From Solirubrobacterales bacterium (GTDB lineage: Bacteria > Actinomycetota > Thermoleophilia > Solirubrobacterales > Solirubrobacteraceae): a DNA stretch of 6,257 nt. This document shows positions 1 through 5,424 of this stretch, piece by piece (within the stretch, counting starts at the first letter, position 1; each line of letters begins with the position of its first letter). The notes under the pieces were generated by a model. The model was not told the DNA's origin and made no database searches. It saw nothing but the letters and a program-made list of their open reading frames with translations. A program made the position numbers and the translations under genes. Location of the stretch: assembly GCA_017354065.1 (NCBI GenBank), contig JAFMRN010000148.1, positions 1 through 6,257 on the forward strand, in the 5' to 3' direction.

Positions 1-1101
1 GTGGTGCGCGGGCTTTATGACAGCGTTGTGGGCAGGCTTGCTTGCACGCGCATGCGGAGGCCTGTGGCCCGCCGCGTGCTGTTGCACCCCCGCATTTGAG
101 CGGGGGTGCACCCCTGGCTCAGGCTGCGAGGACTGCCGGCTGGATCGCTTTGTGACCTCCTGGCCGGAAACGATCCGCCCGTCCCGTGCCGGGCGCAGCA
201 CCCGGCCGGGCGCCTCCGCCGATGTGACCACGGCGCGCGCCGCCGGCGCCGGGGTGCCCCCGGCGGTTTGAGTGAGCTGTTTCGGCCTGGCGGAGTTCGC
301 GTGCGGGTGATGCAGCATCACCGCGGTTCCGCCCCCGAGCGCTCCGGCGGCAACCAGCGTCGCCCCGCCTTTGCTGAGCAGACCTGCCGCCAGGCCGCTG
401 CCGCCGGCCAGGCCAGAACCGCTACCGCTGAGCGCACCGCCGCCCGCGGCGGCGGCACCGCCGGCCGTGGCGGCACCGCCGGCGCTTGTCACCCCGGCCA
501 TGTTGGAAGCCTCACGGGCAAAGAAGACAGCCAGCGGGTACGGGGTCAACGCCGTGAGACCGACCCGCAGCCGGCTGCGCGCCCGGAACACCAGCTGGCG
601 CACGGCGCCCTCGCTGACACCGAGCTCCTCGGCCAGCTCACTGCGTGAAGCCCCGTCCAGTTCGGAGCCGACAAGCGCCTTGCGCTGGGGCTCGGGCAGC
701 TCGGCGATCGATTCCAGCAGCTCACGCACCTCGCGCCGGCTCTCAACCGAGCCCTCGGCCCAGCGCGGGTCCACGAGCTCCGGGCTCGGCGGACCGTGCA
801 GCGCCGCATCACGGCCGCGGAACTCATAAGCGGAGTTCCGCACGATCGCGGTTAGCCAGGCGCGTGGCTCCTCGACCACGGCACCGCCCAGCAGCGCGCG
901 CCAGGCACGGGCGACCGCCTCCTGGGTGACGTCCTCGATGTTCGCGCGGCCCACCACGCGCGCAGCGACCACGTGCAGCAGACCCCAGTGGCGGTCCACA
1001 AGCATCGTGAAGGCTGCACCGTGACCGTCGGCGGCGAGCTGCGCCAGGCGAGCGTCGCTCTGTGTCCGCAGCAGCAGGTTCGACACTGGAGTCGTGGTCA
1101 T
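1..1101 (-). CDS. Sigma-70 family (ECF-like) RNA polymerase sigma factor with membrane-like C-terminal extension, partial
   Basis: An open frame of 367 codons runs from ATG at 1101 to the left window edge without a stop, so the C-terminus is missing. GAGGA (1111-1107), five bases before the ATG, fixes the start. Residues about 15-100 look like sigma region 2 (VTQEAVARAWRAL at 58-70, then PRAWLTAIVRNSAYEF). Residues about 125-180 look like region 4, with the AELPEPQRKAL lead-in and a helix-turn-helix around SRSELAEELGVSEGAVRQL. Region 3 is absent, as in ECF factors. After LTALTPYPLAVFF comes a Gly/Ala/Ser-rich linker (about 203-240), then a hydrophobic segment (about 240-263) that could cross the membrane once, then at least 100 residues rich in Pro, His, Arg and Ser. 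The family directs RNA polymerase to specific promoters. No anti-sigma gene is adjacent on the visible side, so the extension may itself control activity (inference). Family call is firm; regulon unknown. Confidence 0.9.
   Translation of the reverse strand, partial: MTTTPVSNLLLRTQSDARLAQLAADGHGAAFTMLVDRHWGLLHVVAARVVGRANIEDVTQEAVARAWRALLGGAVVEEPRAWLTAIVRNSAYEFRGRDAALHGPPSPELVDPRWAEGSVESRREVRELLESIAELPEPQRKALVGSELDGASRSELAEELGVSEGAVRQLVFRARSRLRVGLTALTPYPLAVFFAREASNMAGVTSAGGAATAGGAAAAGGGALSGSGSGLAGGSGLAAGLLSKGGATLVAAGALGGGTAVMLHHPHANSARPKQLTQTAGGTPAPAARAVVTSAEAPGRVLRPARDGRIVSGQEVTKRSSRQSSQPEPGVHPRSNAGVQQHAAGHRPPHARASKPAHNAVIKPAHH
83..110. repeat. Perfect inverted repeat inside the sigma-factor gene
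   Basis: TGCACCCCCGC (83-93) and GCGGGGGTGCA (100-110) are exact reverse complements around a 6-base loop, giving an 11-bp GC-rich stem. It lies in the coding sequence for the disordered tail of the sigma factor. No T-tract follows on either strand, so it does not look like a standard terminator. Confidence 0.8.
451..483. repeat. Short direct repeat coding the Gly/Ala linker
   Basis: GGCGGCACCGCCGGC occurs at 451-465 and again at 469-483, an 18-base period. On the minus strand it codes the repeated AGGAA-type linker of the sigma factor. It is probably simple coding repetition, open to slippage-type length change. Confidence 0.7.
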
Positions 1102-1150
1102 CCCGGTCCTCAATGTTGACAACGATTTACAACGGCAGGTAAGGAAGAAG

Positions 1151-1199
1151 TGCCGCGGGGTCCGGACGTTGACAGGCGGCCGTCCGGACCCCAGCGGCA
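1151..1199. repeat. Long hairpin with one bulged base upstream of the sigma gene
   Basis: TGCCGCGGGGTCCGGACG (1151-1168) pairs with 1181-1199 (CGTCCGGACCCC-A-GCGGCA) over 18 base pairs, with a single bulged A at 1193 and a 12-base loop. On the minus strand the stem is followed by CTTCTTCCTT, which is pyrimidine-rich but not a clean T-run. It ends about 50 bases before the sigma start codon. It could be a terminator of read-through from clpS, an attenuator in the sigma leader, or a protein-binding site. Confidence 0.8.
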
Positions 1200-1205
1200 T
1201 TAGGT

Positions 1206-1231
1206 CAGGTCCGAGGGGCAGTTGGGACCTG
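1206..1231. repeat. Small hairpin in the sigma leader
   Basis: CAGGTCC (1206-1212) and GGACCTG (1225-1231) form a perfect 7-bp stem around a 12-base loop. It lies just upstream, on the minus strand, of the larger 1151-1199 hairpin, so the two could fold together in a leader RNA. Confidence 0.5.
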
Positions 1232-1327
1232 GCCGGGCGGTGCTTGCAGGCCGGGGGAAGTCGGCCCTATCACCGCAGCTTGGCTGACAAAAACCTATGG
1301 ACGCGTGCTCCTCTTCTGAAAGGCAAA

Positions 1328-1347
1328 TCCGGGCCTGTCTTCCCGGA
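1328..1347. repeat. Small hairpin just downstream of the candidate promoter
   Basis: TCCGGG (1328-1333) and CCCGGA (1342-1347) pair around an 8-base loop. On the minus strand this would fall within the first roughly 25 bases of a transcript from the candidate promoter, where it could stabilise the 5' end or affect promoter escape. Confidence 0.4.
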
Positions 1348-1356
1348 GGATCACCC

Positions 1357-1386
1357 GATAAGAGTGGGACCGCGCAAAAAGGTCAC
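1357..1386 (-). promoter_or_regulatory. Candidate ECF-type promoter for the sigma-factor gene
   Basis: On the minus strand GTGACC (1386-1381) is followed by a T-run, a 17-base spacer in all, and TCTTATC (1363-1357). This two-box shape, with an AC-containing -35 and a T-rich -10, resembles ECF promoters. Its position upstream of an ECF-like sigma gene suggests autoregulation. The call rests on shape and position only; no consensus for this sigma is known to me. Confidence 0.4.
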
Positions 1387-1402
1387 GCGAAAACTTTTTC
1401 GC
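1387..1402. promoter_or_regulatory. AT-rich palindrome next to the candidate -35 box
   Basis: GCGAAAA (1387-1393) and TTTTCGC (1396-1402) are exact reverse complements separated by CT. The element directly abuts the candidate -35 box at 1381-1386 and is strikingly AT-rich for this DNA. It could be an UP-type element or an operator. A terminator for clpS is less likely, because the loop would be only two bases. Confidence 0.4.
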
Positions 1403-1436
1403 CGCTTGGATTGTTCTAGTTCTGACCCGACCGGCG

Positions 1437-1727
1437 TCAGGCTTCTTCAAGCGGCGCCATTGTCAGACCCGCGTGATCAAGCTGTTCCCAGTAGGACTCG
1501 GCGTCCTGGCGGGGGCCCGTCCAGACGATCGCCAGACCGCGGTTATGAATCGCGTCCGCGGTGCGATATCCATCGGCCAGTGTCATCCCGGGGATGATTC
1601 CGGCAAGCGTCTCGGCCACATGATCGAACGTGTTGTGGCTGTCATTCAGAACCACGACGTTCCAGTGGCCCCCGAGCCCGCCGCCGGTCCCTCCCACAAC
1701 GGGAAGTTCCTCTATCAGCGCTGGCAT
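1437..1727 (-). CDS. clpS: ATP-dependent Clp protease adaptor protein ClpS
   Basis: ClpS binds proteins with destabilising N-terminal residues and delivers them to the Clp ATPase-protease. The core is clear: WNVVVLNDSHNTFDHV (about residues 23-37), with Asn28-Asp29 of the N-degron pocket, IHNRG with the conserved His at 61, and the closing LTMAPLEEA that matches the LxxPLEEA-type end of the family. NDSHNT replaces the NDDYT seen in proteobacterial ClpS and fits the actinobacterial branch as I recall it. The ATG at 1727 gives 96 residues and leaves 11 bases after the hydrolase stop. Alternatives are TTG at 1766 (109 residues, overlapping the upstream gene) and GTG at 1697 (86 residues). Only the GTG has a good Shine-Dalgarno match, GAGGAA nine bases before it. 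It is probably cotranscribed with the hydrolase. Family call is strong; the exact start is open. Confidence 0.9.
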   Translation of the reverse strand: MPALIEELPVVGGTGGGLGGHWNVVVLNDSHNTFDHVAETLAGIIPGMTLADGYRTADAIHNRGLAIVWTGPRQDAESYWEQLDHAGLTMAPLEEA

Positions 1728-1738
1728 TAGCGCGAAGC

Positions 1739-2596
1739 TTAGCTTTTTGCTCCCTGTTTGTCCCAAAAGCGGCGGAGGCCTCCGTAATTGGCCTCAAGCG
1801 CGCCCGGACCGGTCTGGTAGTCGACCTCGTCCTCACCGGCACCGGCACTGCGCATCTCCGCGCGGACGCGCTCACACCACTCGTCCTTGTCGTAATCGCG
1901 CGCCCAGCCTGACCAGCGCTCAAGCCGCTCCGACAGCTGGGTCAGGTGCGCGTCGACATCCTCCGCGACCCCGTAGTGGGTGTAGTACAGACGCTTGAGA
2001 TCGCGCCCGCGCAACGCCTCGATCGAGGACTGCCAGACCGGCGGGTCGATGTCCGGCGGCGGCGTCGGCGGCAACACGACGGCGGATTGGCGGACGCCGT
2101 CAGCCAGCTCATTCCGAGTGCCGGCCACGTCACCGACAAAGGCCTGGCCGTCCGGGCTCAGGTAGCTGATGTGGTGCACGGCGTGCCCGGGCGTGTAGAG
2201 AACCTCGAAGCCCTCCACCGTCTCGCCGCCCTCCAGCACGTGCAGACGATCTTCGGGCACAGCCTCGAACTTGCCCCACAGCGTGTCCATGTGCTCGCCG
2301 TAGATCCGCGTCGCGGAGGCGATCAGCTTGGATGGGTCCAGCATGTGCTTGGCACCGCGCGCGTGCACGTAGACCTGCAGCTCCGGGTACAGCCGCGCGA
2401 GCGTGCCCGCCGCACCGGCGTGATCCAGGTGGATGTGGGTCAACAGCACGGCCCTGGGGACCTGCCCGCCAAGTGCCGCCAGGACGTTCTTCAGGGTCGA
2501 CTCGGGGCCGGGGTCGACCAGCAGGTCGCCGATCTGCCAGCAGCAGATCTTGCGCTGCAGGCCGAGCTGAAGAACGTCTATCGGGCGCGGTTGCAT
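1739..2596 (-). CDS. MBL-fold metallo-hydrolase (metallo-beta-lactamase superfamily)
   Basis: A 285-residue protein from ATG at 2596. The metal-binding motif THIHLDHAG places His54, His56, Asp58 and His59. Further expected ligands are His138 in TPGHAVHH, Asp156 in GDVAG and His207 in THYG, so the two-metal site looks complete. LLVDPGPEST at 25-34 is the usual strand before the motif. The family hydrolyses esters, thioesters, lactams, lactones or similar bonds; the substrate cannot be read from the sequence. After the last histidine come about 75 residues, helical in character and rich in charge and Trp (ERWSGWARDYDKDEW), which may close over the active site. No signal peptide is visible, so it is likely cytoplasmic. 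No convincing Shine-Dalgarno precedes the ATG, but CATACT lies seven bases upstream, which would suit a leaderless mRNA. It is divergent from the DUF6629-like gene and lies directly upstream of clpS. Confidence 0.9.
   Translation of the reverse strand: MQPRPIDVLQLGLQRKICCWQIGDLLVDPGPESTLKNVLAALGGQVPRAVLLTHIHLDHAGAAGTLARLYPELQVYVHARGAKHMLDPSKLIASATRIYGEHMDTLWGKFEAVPEDRLHVLEGGETVEGFEVLYTPGHAVHHISYLSPDGQAFVGDVAGTRNELADGVRQSAVVLPPTPPPDIDPPVWQSSIEALRGRDLKRLYYTHYGVAEDVDAHLTQLSERLERWSGWARDYDKDEWCERVRAEMRSAGAGEDEVDYQTGPGALEANYGGLRRFWDKQGAKS
1773..1784. repeat. Perfect 12-base palindrome near the 3' end of the hydrolase gene
   Basis: CGGAGGCCTCCG is its own reverse complement. It lies inside the hydrolase coding sequence, just before the TTG alternative start of clpS, and contains GGAGG on both strands. 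This may be chance in GC-rich DNA; it could also act as a distant ribosome binding site for the TTG start. Confidence 0.4.
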
Positions 2597-2641
2597 GGCC
2601 CCGAGTATGCAGATTTCCCCGTATCTGCGACCGTCCCCGGG
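2597..2641. promoter_or_regulatory. Divergent intergenic region with overlapping promoter candidates
   Basis: Only 45 bases separate two divergent start codons, so both promoters must overlap here or extend into the genes. On the minus strand CATACT (2609-2604) sits seven bases before the hydrolase ATG, the spacing of a -10 box for a leaderless mRNA. GCAGAT (2609-2614) and ATCTGC (2623-2628) form an inverted repeat with an 8-base spacer that could be an operator serving both genes. Neither start has a strong Shine-Dalgarno sequence. No good -35 box is evident. Confidence 0.35.
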
Positions 2642-3262
2642 GTGTGCTTCTCAGCCGTCGCGGACTTCAGTGCGGGAACCGGGGTCGCTTGTGTCGGCGC
2701 GCTCACGCTCAGCCAGGTTCGCGCTCGCAACGAGCTGCTGGTCGCGATGCTGCCACTGGCCTTCGGCCTACACCAGGTGGTTGAAGGCTTCGTCTGGCTG
2801 GGGCTGGAGGGCCATGTCTCCCCCGGGCTCTACGGCGCCGCGCGCCAGCTGTACCTGATCTTCGCCCAGGGGTTGCTGCCGATCATCGTGCCGCTCGGCT
2901 TCCTCCTGCTCGAGCGCAGATGCCGTCTTCTCCCGTTCGCGCTGGGCGGCGCCGCGCTGGGAAGCTACCTCTTGGTTGAGGTCCTAGCCGATCCCACCAG
3001 CGCGTTCATCAACAGCCACTGCGTGGATTACGTCACACAGGCGCCGGACTCGGATTTGCTCGGCGCCGCCTACCTGCTGGTCACCTGCGGTCCCGCGCTG
3101 ATCTCAGACGCCCCGCGCCTGCGGGCCTTCGGCGCGATCGCGCTCCTCGGGGCGATCGCCGTCGCGATAGTCAAAGCGGACCTGCTGACCTCGGTGTGGT
3201 GCGTGTACGTCGCGCTGATCAGCGTTCTGCTGCTGTTGCACTTCCGCGCGACGCGGCCTTAA
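2642..3262 (+). CDS. DUF6629-like polytopic membrane protein, function unknown
   Basis: A 206-residue protein taken from the GTG at 2642, because homologs as I recall them begin MCFSA and this frame reads (V)CFSAVADFSAGTGV from that codon. The frame stays open much further upstream, but that part is antisense to the hydrolase gene. About seven hydrophobic segments are visible, near residues 7-25, 33-54, 66-90, 97-115, 138-154, 162-178 and 183-200, so it should be an integral membrane protein. Family-like features are FGLHQVVEGFVWLGL (41-55), with a buried His and Glu in the second helix, a short loop with His126-Cys127 (NSHCVDY) and SVWCVYVA in the last helix. The repeated His, Cys and Glu could bind a metal or cofactor, which is inference only. 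No Shine-Dalgarno is visible. The TAA stop lies inside the repeat array that follows. The family name is from memory; biochemical role unknown. Confidence 0.8.
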   Translation: MCFSAVADFSAGTGVACVGALTLSQVRARNELLVAMLPLAFGLHQVVEGFVWLGLEGHVSPGLYGAARQLYLIFAQGLLPIIVPLGFLLLERRCRLLPFALGGAALGSYLLVEVLADPTSAFINSHCVDYVTQAPDSDLLGAAYLLVTCGPALISDAPRLRAFGAIALLGAIAVAIVKADLLTSVWCVYVALISVLLLLHFRATRP

Positions 3263-3369
3263 CTGGCCAACCCCTACCCGCGCGTCGGGGGGTTGCGCAG
3301 TTGAGGCCCTGAGAGGGCCCTAACTGGCCAAGGGGGCCTCGCGGGCAGGGGGTTTGGCCACTTAAGGCC
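3255..3369. repeat. Tandem pair of inverted repeats built from a 16-base GGCCYTAASTGGCCAA motif
   Basis: Four copies of one motif alternate in direction. Plus-strand copies are GGCCTTAACTGGCCAA (3255-3270) and GGCCCTAACTGGCCAA (3316-3331). Minus-strand copies lie at 3293-3308 (GGCCTCAACTGCGCAA, three differences from the consensus) and 3354-3369 (GGCCTTAAGTGGCCAA). Each inverted pair spans 54 bases and the second pair is offset by exactly 61 bases, as if one hairpin unit had been duplicated. The first copy supplies the TAA stop of the upstream gene. Similarity between copies one and four continues into a following C-run. Possible roles are a double terminator, an operator array ahead of the mutase promoter, or a REP/MITE-like mobile palindrome. 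Confidence 0.8.
3299..3325 (+). terminator. Hairpin between the two repeat units, possible terminator of the DUF6629-like gene
   Basis: AGTTGAGGCCCT (3299-3310) and AGGGCCCTAACT (3314-3325) pair around a GAG loop, with two mismatched positions and a perfect inner 6 bp. It competes with the two flanking long-range hairpins. No T-tract follows, so any termination would be of the GC-stem type often proposed for actinobacteria. Confidence 0.4.
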
Positions 3370-3390
3370 CCTAGTTGAAGAACGGCGCGA

Positions 3391-3420
3391 CCGACCGTCT
3401 CCGGGCGCCCCATTTACAAT
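3391..3420 (+). promoter_or_regulatory. Candidate promoter of the mutase gene, giving a leaderless mRNA
   Basis: TACAAT (3415-3420) is a good -10 box and lies six bases before the ATG at 3427, so transcription should begin at or next to the A of the start codon. A weak -35 candidate, CCGACC, lies at 3391-3396. There is no Shine-Dalgarno sequence upstream of the ATG, which fits a leaderless mRNA. The repeat array ends about 20 bases before the -35 region. Confidence 0.5.
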
Positions 3421-3426
3421 CGCTTC

Positions 3427-5424
3427 ATGCCAGCAGAGGACTACCGCCTGCCCGAGCGCGACCGGCCCTGGGTCATGCGCACCTACGCGGGCCACTCAGA
3501 CGCCAAGCGTTCCAACGAGCTTTACCGCCGCAACCTGGCCAAGGGCCAGACCGGCCTGTCGGTCGCCTTCGACCTGCCGACCCAGACCGGCTATGACCCC
3601 GACCACGAGCTGGCCCACGGTGAGGTCGGCAAGGTCGGCGTTTCGATCGCCCACCGCGGCGACATGCACCAGCTGCTGGACCAGATCCCGCTGGATCAGA
3701 TGAACACGTCGATGACGATCAACGCCACGGCCGCGTGGCTGCTGAGCCTCTACATCGTCGCGGCGGAGGAGCAGGGCGTCGACCAGAAGGTGCTGGCCGG
3801 CACGACCCAGAACGACATCCTCAAGGAGTACCTGAGCCGCGGGACCTACGCGTTCCCGCCCGGCCCCAGCATGCGGCTGATCGCCGACATGATCGCCTAC
3901 ACGGTGATCAACGTTCCCAAGTGGAACCCGATCAACATCTGCTCCTACCACCTGCAGGAGGCCGGCGCCACGCCGGTGCAGGAGATCGCCTACAGCATGT
4001 CCAACGCGATCGCCGTGCTGGACGCCGTCAAGGAGCGTCTCGGCGATCGCGCGGACGAGCTGATGGGCAGCGTCTTCGGCCGGATCAGCTTCTTTGTCAA
4101 CGCCGGCGTCCGCTTCATCGAGGAGCACGCCAAGCTGCGCGCGATGTCAGAGCTGTGGGACGAGCTGGGCCGCGAGCGCTACGGCGTCACCGACGCCAAG
4201 CAGCGACGCTTCCGCTACGGCGTCCAGGTCAACTCACTGGGCCTGACCGAAGCTCAGCCGGAGAACAACGTCTACCGCATCACGCTGGAAGCCCTGGCCG
4301 TGACCCTGGGGCGCGGCGCCCGCGCCCGCGCGCTGCAGCTGCCGGCCTGGAATGAGGCCCTGGGCCTCCCCCGCCCGTGGGATCAGCAGTGGTCGCTGCG
4401 CCTGCAACAGATCCTCGCCTATGAGACAGACCTGCTGGAGTACGGCGACATCTTCGAGGGCTCGAAGGTGATGGAGGGCCTGGTCGCCGAGCTGGTGGCC
4501 GGCGCCAAGGACGAGATCGCCCGCGTGGCCGAGCTCGGCGGCGCCGTGGAGGCCGTCGACTACATGAAATCCGCGCTGGTCGAATCCCACCGCGAACGCT
4601 GGCGCAAGATCGAGTCCGGCGAGCTGCCGGTCGTCGGCATGAACAAGTTCGACACGACCGAGCCGAGCCCGCTGACCGAGGCCGATGACGGCGGCATCAT
4701 GACCGTCGACCCTGAGGTCGAAGCGGAGCGCAGCGCCGCCGTCCAGAAGTGGCGCTCCGAGCGTGACGCAGCGGCCGCATCAGCGGCGCTGAGCCAACTA
4801 GCCAGCGCCGCTGCCGACCCGGATCAGAACATCATGGAAGCCTCCATTGCCGCCGCCCGTGCCGGCGTGACCACCGGTGAGTGGTCCCAGGCACTGCGTG
4901 AAGCGTTTGGCGAATACCGCGCGCCGACCGGTGTCGGTGAGGCCACGGCCGCCCCCGGCGAGGACCTGACAGAGCTCCGCGACGAGGTCCAGAAGGTCTC
5001 TGACCGCCTCGGCCGCAGGCTCAAGTTCCTGGTCGGCAAGCCGGGTCTGGACGGCCACTCGAACGGCGCCGAGCAGATCGCCGTCCGCGCCCGGGACGTC
5101 GGGATGGACGTGGTCTATGAGGGGATCCGCCTGACCCCCACCCAGATCGCCGCCTCCGCGGTGCAGGAGGGCGTTCACGTGATCGGGCTGTCGATCCTGT
5201 CGGGCTCCCACGCCGAGCTGATCCCGACCGTGCTGGAAGCGCTGAAGACCCAAGGCGCCGGTGACATCCCGGTGATCGCGGGCGGGATCATCCCGGAGGC
5301 CGACGCGGCGAAGCTGAAGAGCGCCGGGATCGCAGCCGTCTACACCCCCAAGGACTGGGATCTGAACGGCATGATGCGCGACATCATCAAGCTAGTGGAC
5401 GAGCGCAGCTCGGTCCCGGCCTGA
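3427..5424 (+). CDS. ecm: Coenzyme B12-dependent ethylmalonyl-CoA mutase (Ecm/MeaA)
   Basis: A 665-residue adenosylcobalamin-dependent mutase. Ecm converts (2R)-ethylmalonyl-CoA to (2S)-methylsuccinyl-CoA in the ethylmalonyl-CoA pathway of acetyl-CoA assimilation. The N-terminal barrel (about 10-400) has DRPWVMRTYAGHS, TTQNDILKEYLSRGTY with the carboxylate-binding Arg138, and SYHLQEAGA with His175, the counterpart of the catalytic-site His in methylmalonyl-CoA mutase. The C-terminal B12 domain (about 535-660) has DGHSNG with lower-ligand His544, the SIL motif at 589-591 and GG at 619-620. LPTQTGYD (50-57) replaces LPTHRGYD of methylmalonyl-CoA mutase, and DIFEGS (341-346) replaces its DPWGGS. 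EALGLPRPWDQQWS matches MeaA proteins as I recall them. Arg138 argues against isobutyryl-CoA mutase. The start fits the promoter six bases upstream. meaB overlaps the stop, so the two form an operon. B12 mutase is certain; the ethylmalonyl-CoA substrate is likely. Confidence 0.93.
   Translation: MPAEDYRLPERDRPWVMRTYAGHSDAKRSNELYRRNLAKGQTGLSVAFDLPTQTGYDPDHELAHGEVGKVGVSIAHRGDMHQLLDQIPLDQMNTSMTINATAAWLLSLYIVAAEEQGVDQKVLAGTTQNDILKEYLSRGTYAFPPGPSMRLIADMIAYTVINVPKWNPINICSYHLQEAGATPVQEIAYSMSNAIAVLDAVKERLGDRADELMGSVFGRISFFVNAGVRFIEEHAKLRAMSELWDELGRERYGVTDAKQRRFRYGVQVNSLGLTEAQPENNVYRITLEALAVTLGRGARARALQLPAWNEALGLPRPWDQQWSLRLQQILAYETDLLEYGDIFEGSKVMEGLVAELVAGAKDEIARVAELGGAVEAVDYMKSALVESHRERWRKIESGELPVVGMNKFDTTEPSPLTEADDGGIMTVDPEVEAERSAAVQKWRSERDAAAASAALSQLASAAADPDQNIMEASIAAARAGVTTGEWSQALREAFGEYRAPTGVGEATAAPGEDLTELRDEVQKVSDRLGRRLKFLVGKPGLDGHSNGAEQIAVRARDVGMDVVYEGIRLTPTQIAASAVQEGVHVIGLSILSGSHAELIPTVLEALKTQGAGDIPVIAGGIIPEADAAKLKSAGIAAVYTPKDWDLNGMMRDIIKLVDERSSVPA

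Larger units (their letters stand above)
1102..1436 (-). other. Gene-free leader and promoter region of the sigma-factor gene
   Basis: These 335 bases between clpS and the sigma gene hold no credible gene. The only long plus-strand frame across it (1094-1597) continues antisense through clpS, has no ribosome binding site and resembles nothing I recognise. The stretch contains an ECF-like promoter candidate (1357-1386), a palindrome just upstream of it (1387-1402) and three hairpins downstream of it (1328-1347, 1206-1231, 1151-1199). If the promoter is real, the sigma mRNA would carry a structured leader of roughly 250 bases. I could not match it to a known riboswitch class. Confidence 0.6.

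Noticed and set aside
1102..1356. Cobalamin or other known riboswitch in the sigma leader
   Set aside because: I looked for a B12-box-like GCCACTG and other familiar cores and found none, and the downstream gene is a sigma factor rather than a B12 gene.
1094..1597. Plus-strand 167-codon frame across the sigma leader and clpS
   Set aside because: It is antisense to the sigma start and to clpS, has no ribosome binding site, and its Arg/Pro/Gly-rich product looks like non-coding translation.
1946..2641. Upstream part of the long plus-strand frame that contains the DUF6629-like protein
   Set aside because: This part is antisense to the hydrolase, whose metal-binding motifs are intact. The recognisable membrane protein begins only at the (V)CFSA codon at 2642.
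3255..3369. CRISPR array
   Set aside because: The repeats are only 16 bases, alternate in direction and number four. The spacers are low-complexity and partly related, and no cas gene is nearby.
3496..4128. Minus-strand 210-codon frame within the mutase gene
   Set aside because: It is a GC-bias shadow of the mutase. The product is Asp/Val/His/Arg-rich without recognisable motifs, while the sense strand codes conserved barrel sequence.
3735..4355. Plus-strand 206-codon frame in another phase of the mutase gene
   Set aside because: It lies wholly inside the mutase and gives an Arg/Ala/His-rich product typical of out-of-frame reading.
3427..5424. Annotation as methylmalonyl-CoA mutase large subunit or isobutyryl-CoA mutase
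   Set aside because: The signature segments LPTHRGYD and DPWGGS are replaced by Ecm/MeaA-type versions, and Arg138 is kept where isobutyryl-CoA mutase is expected to differ.
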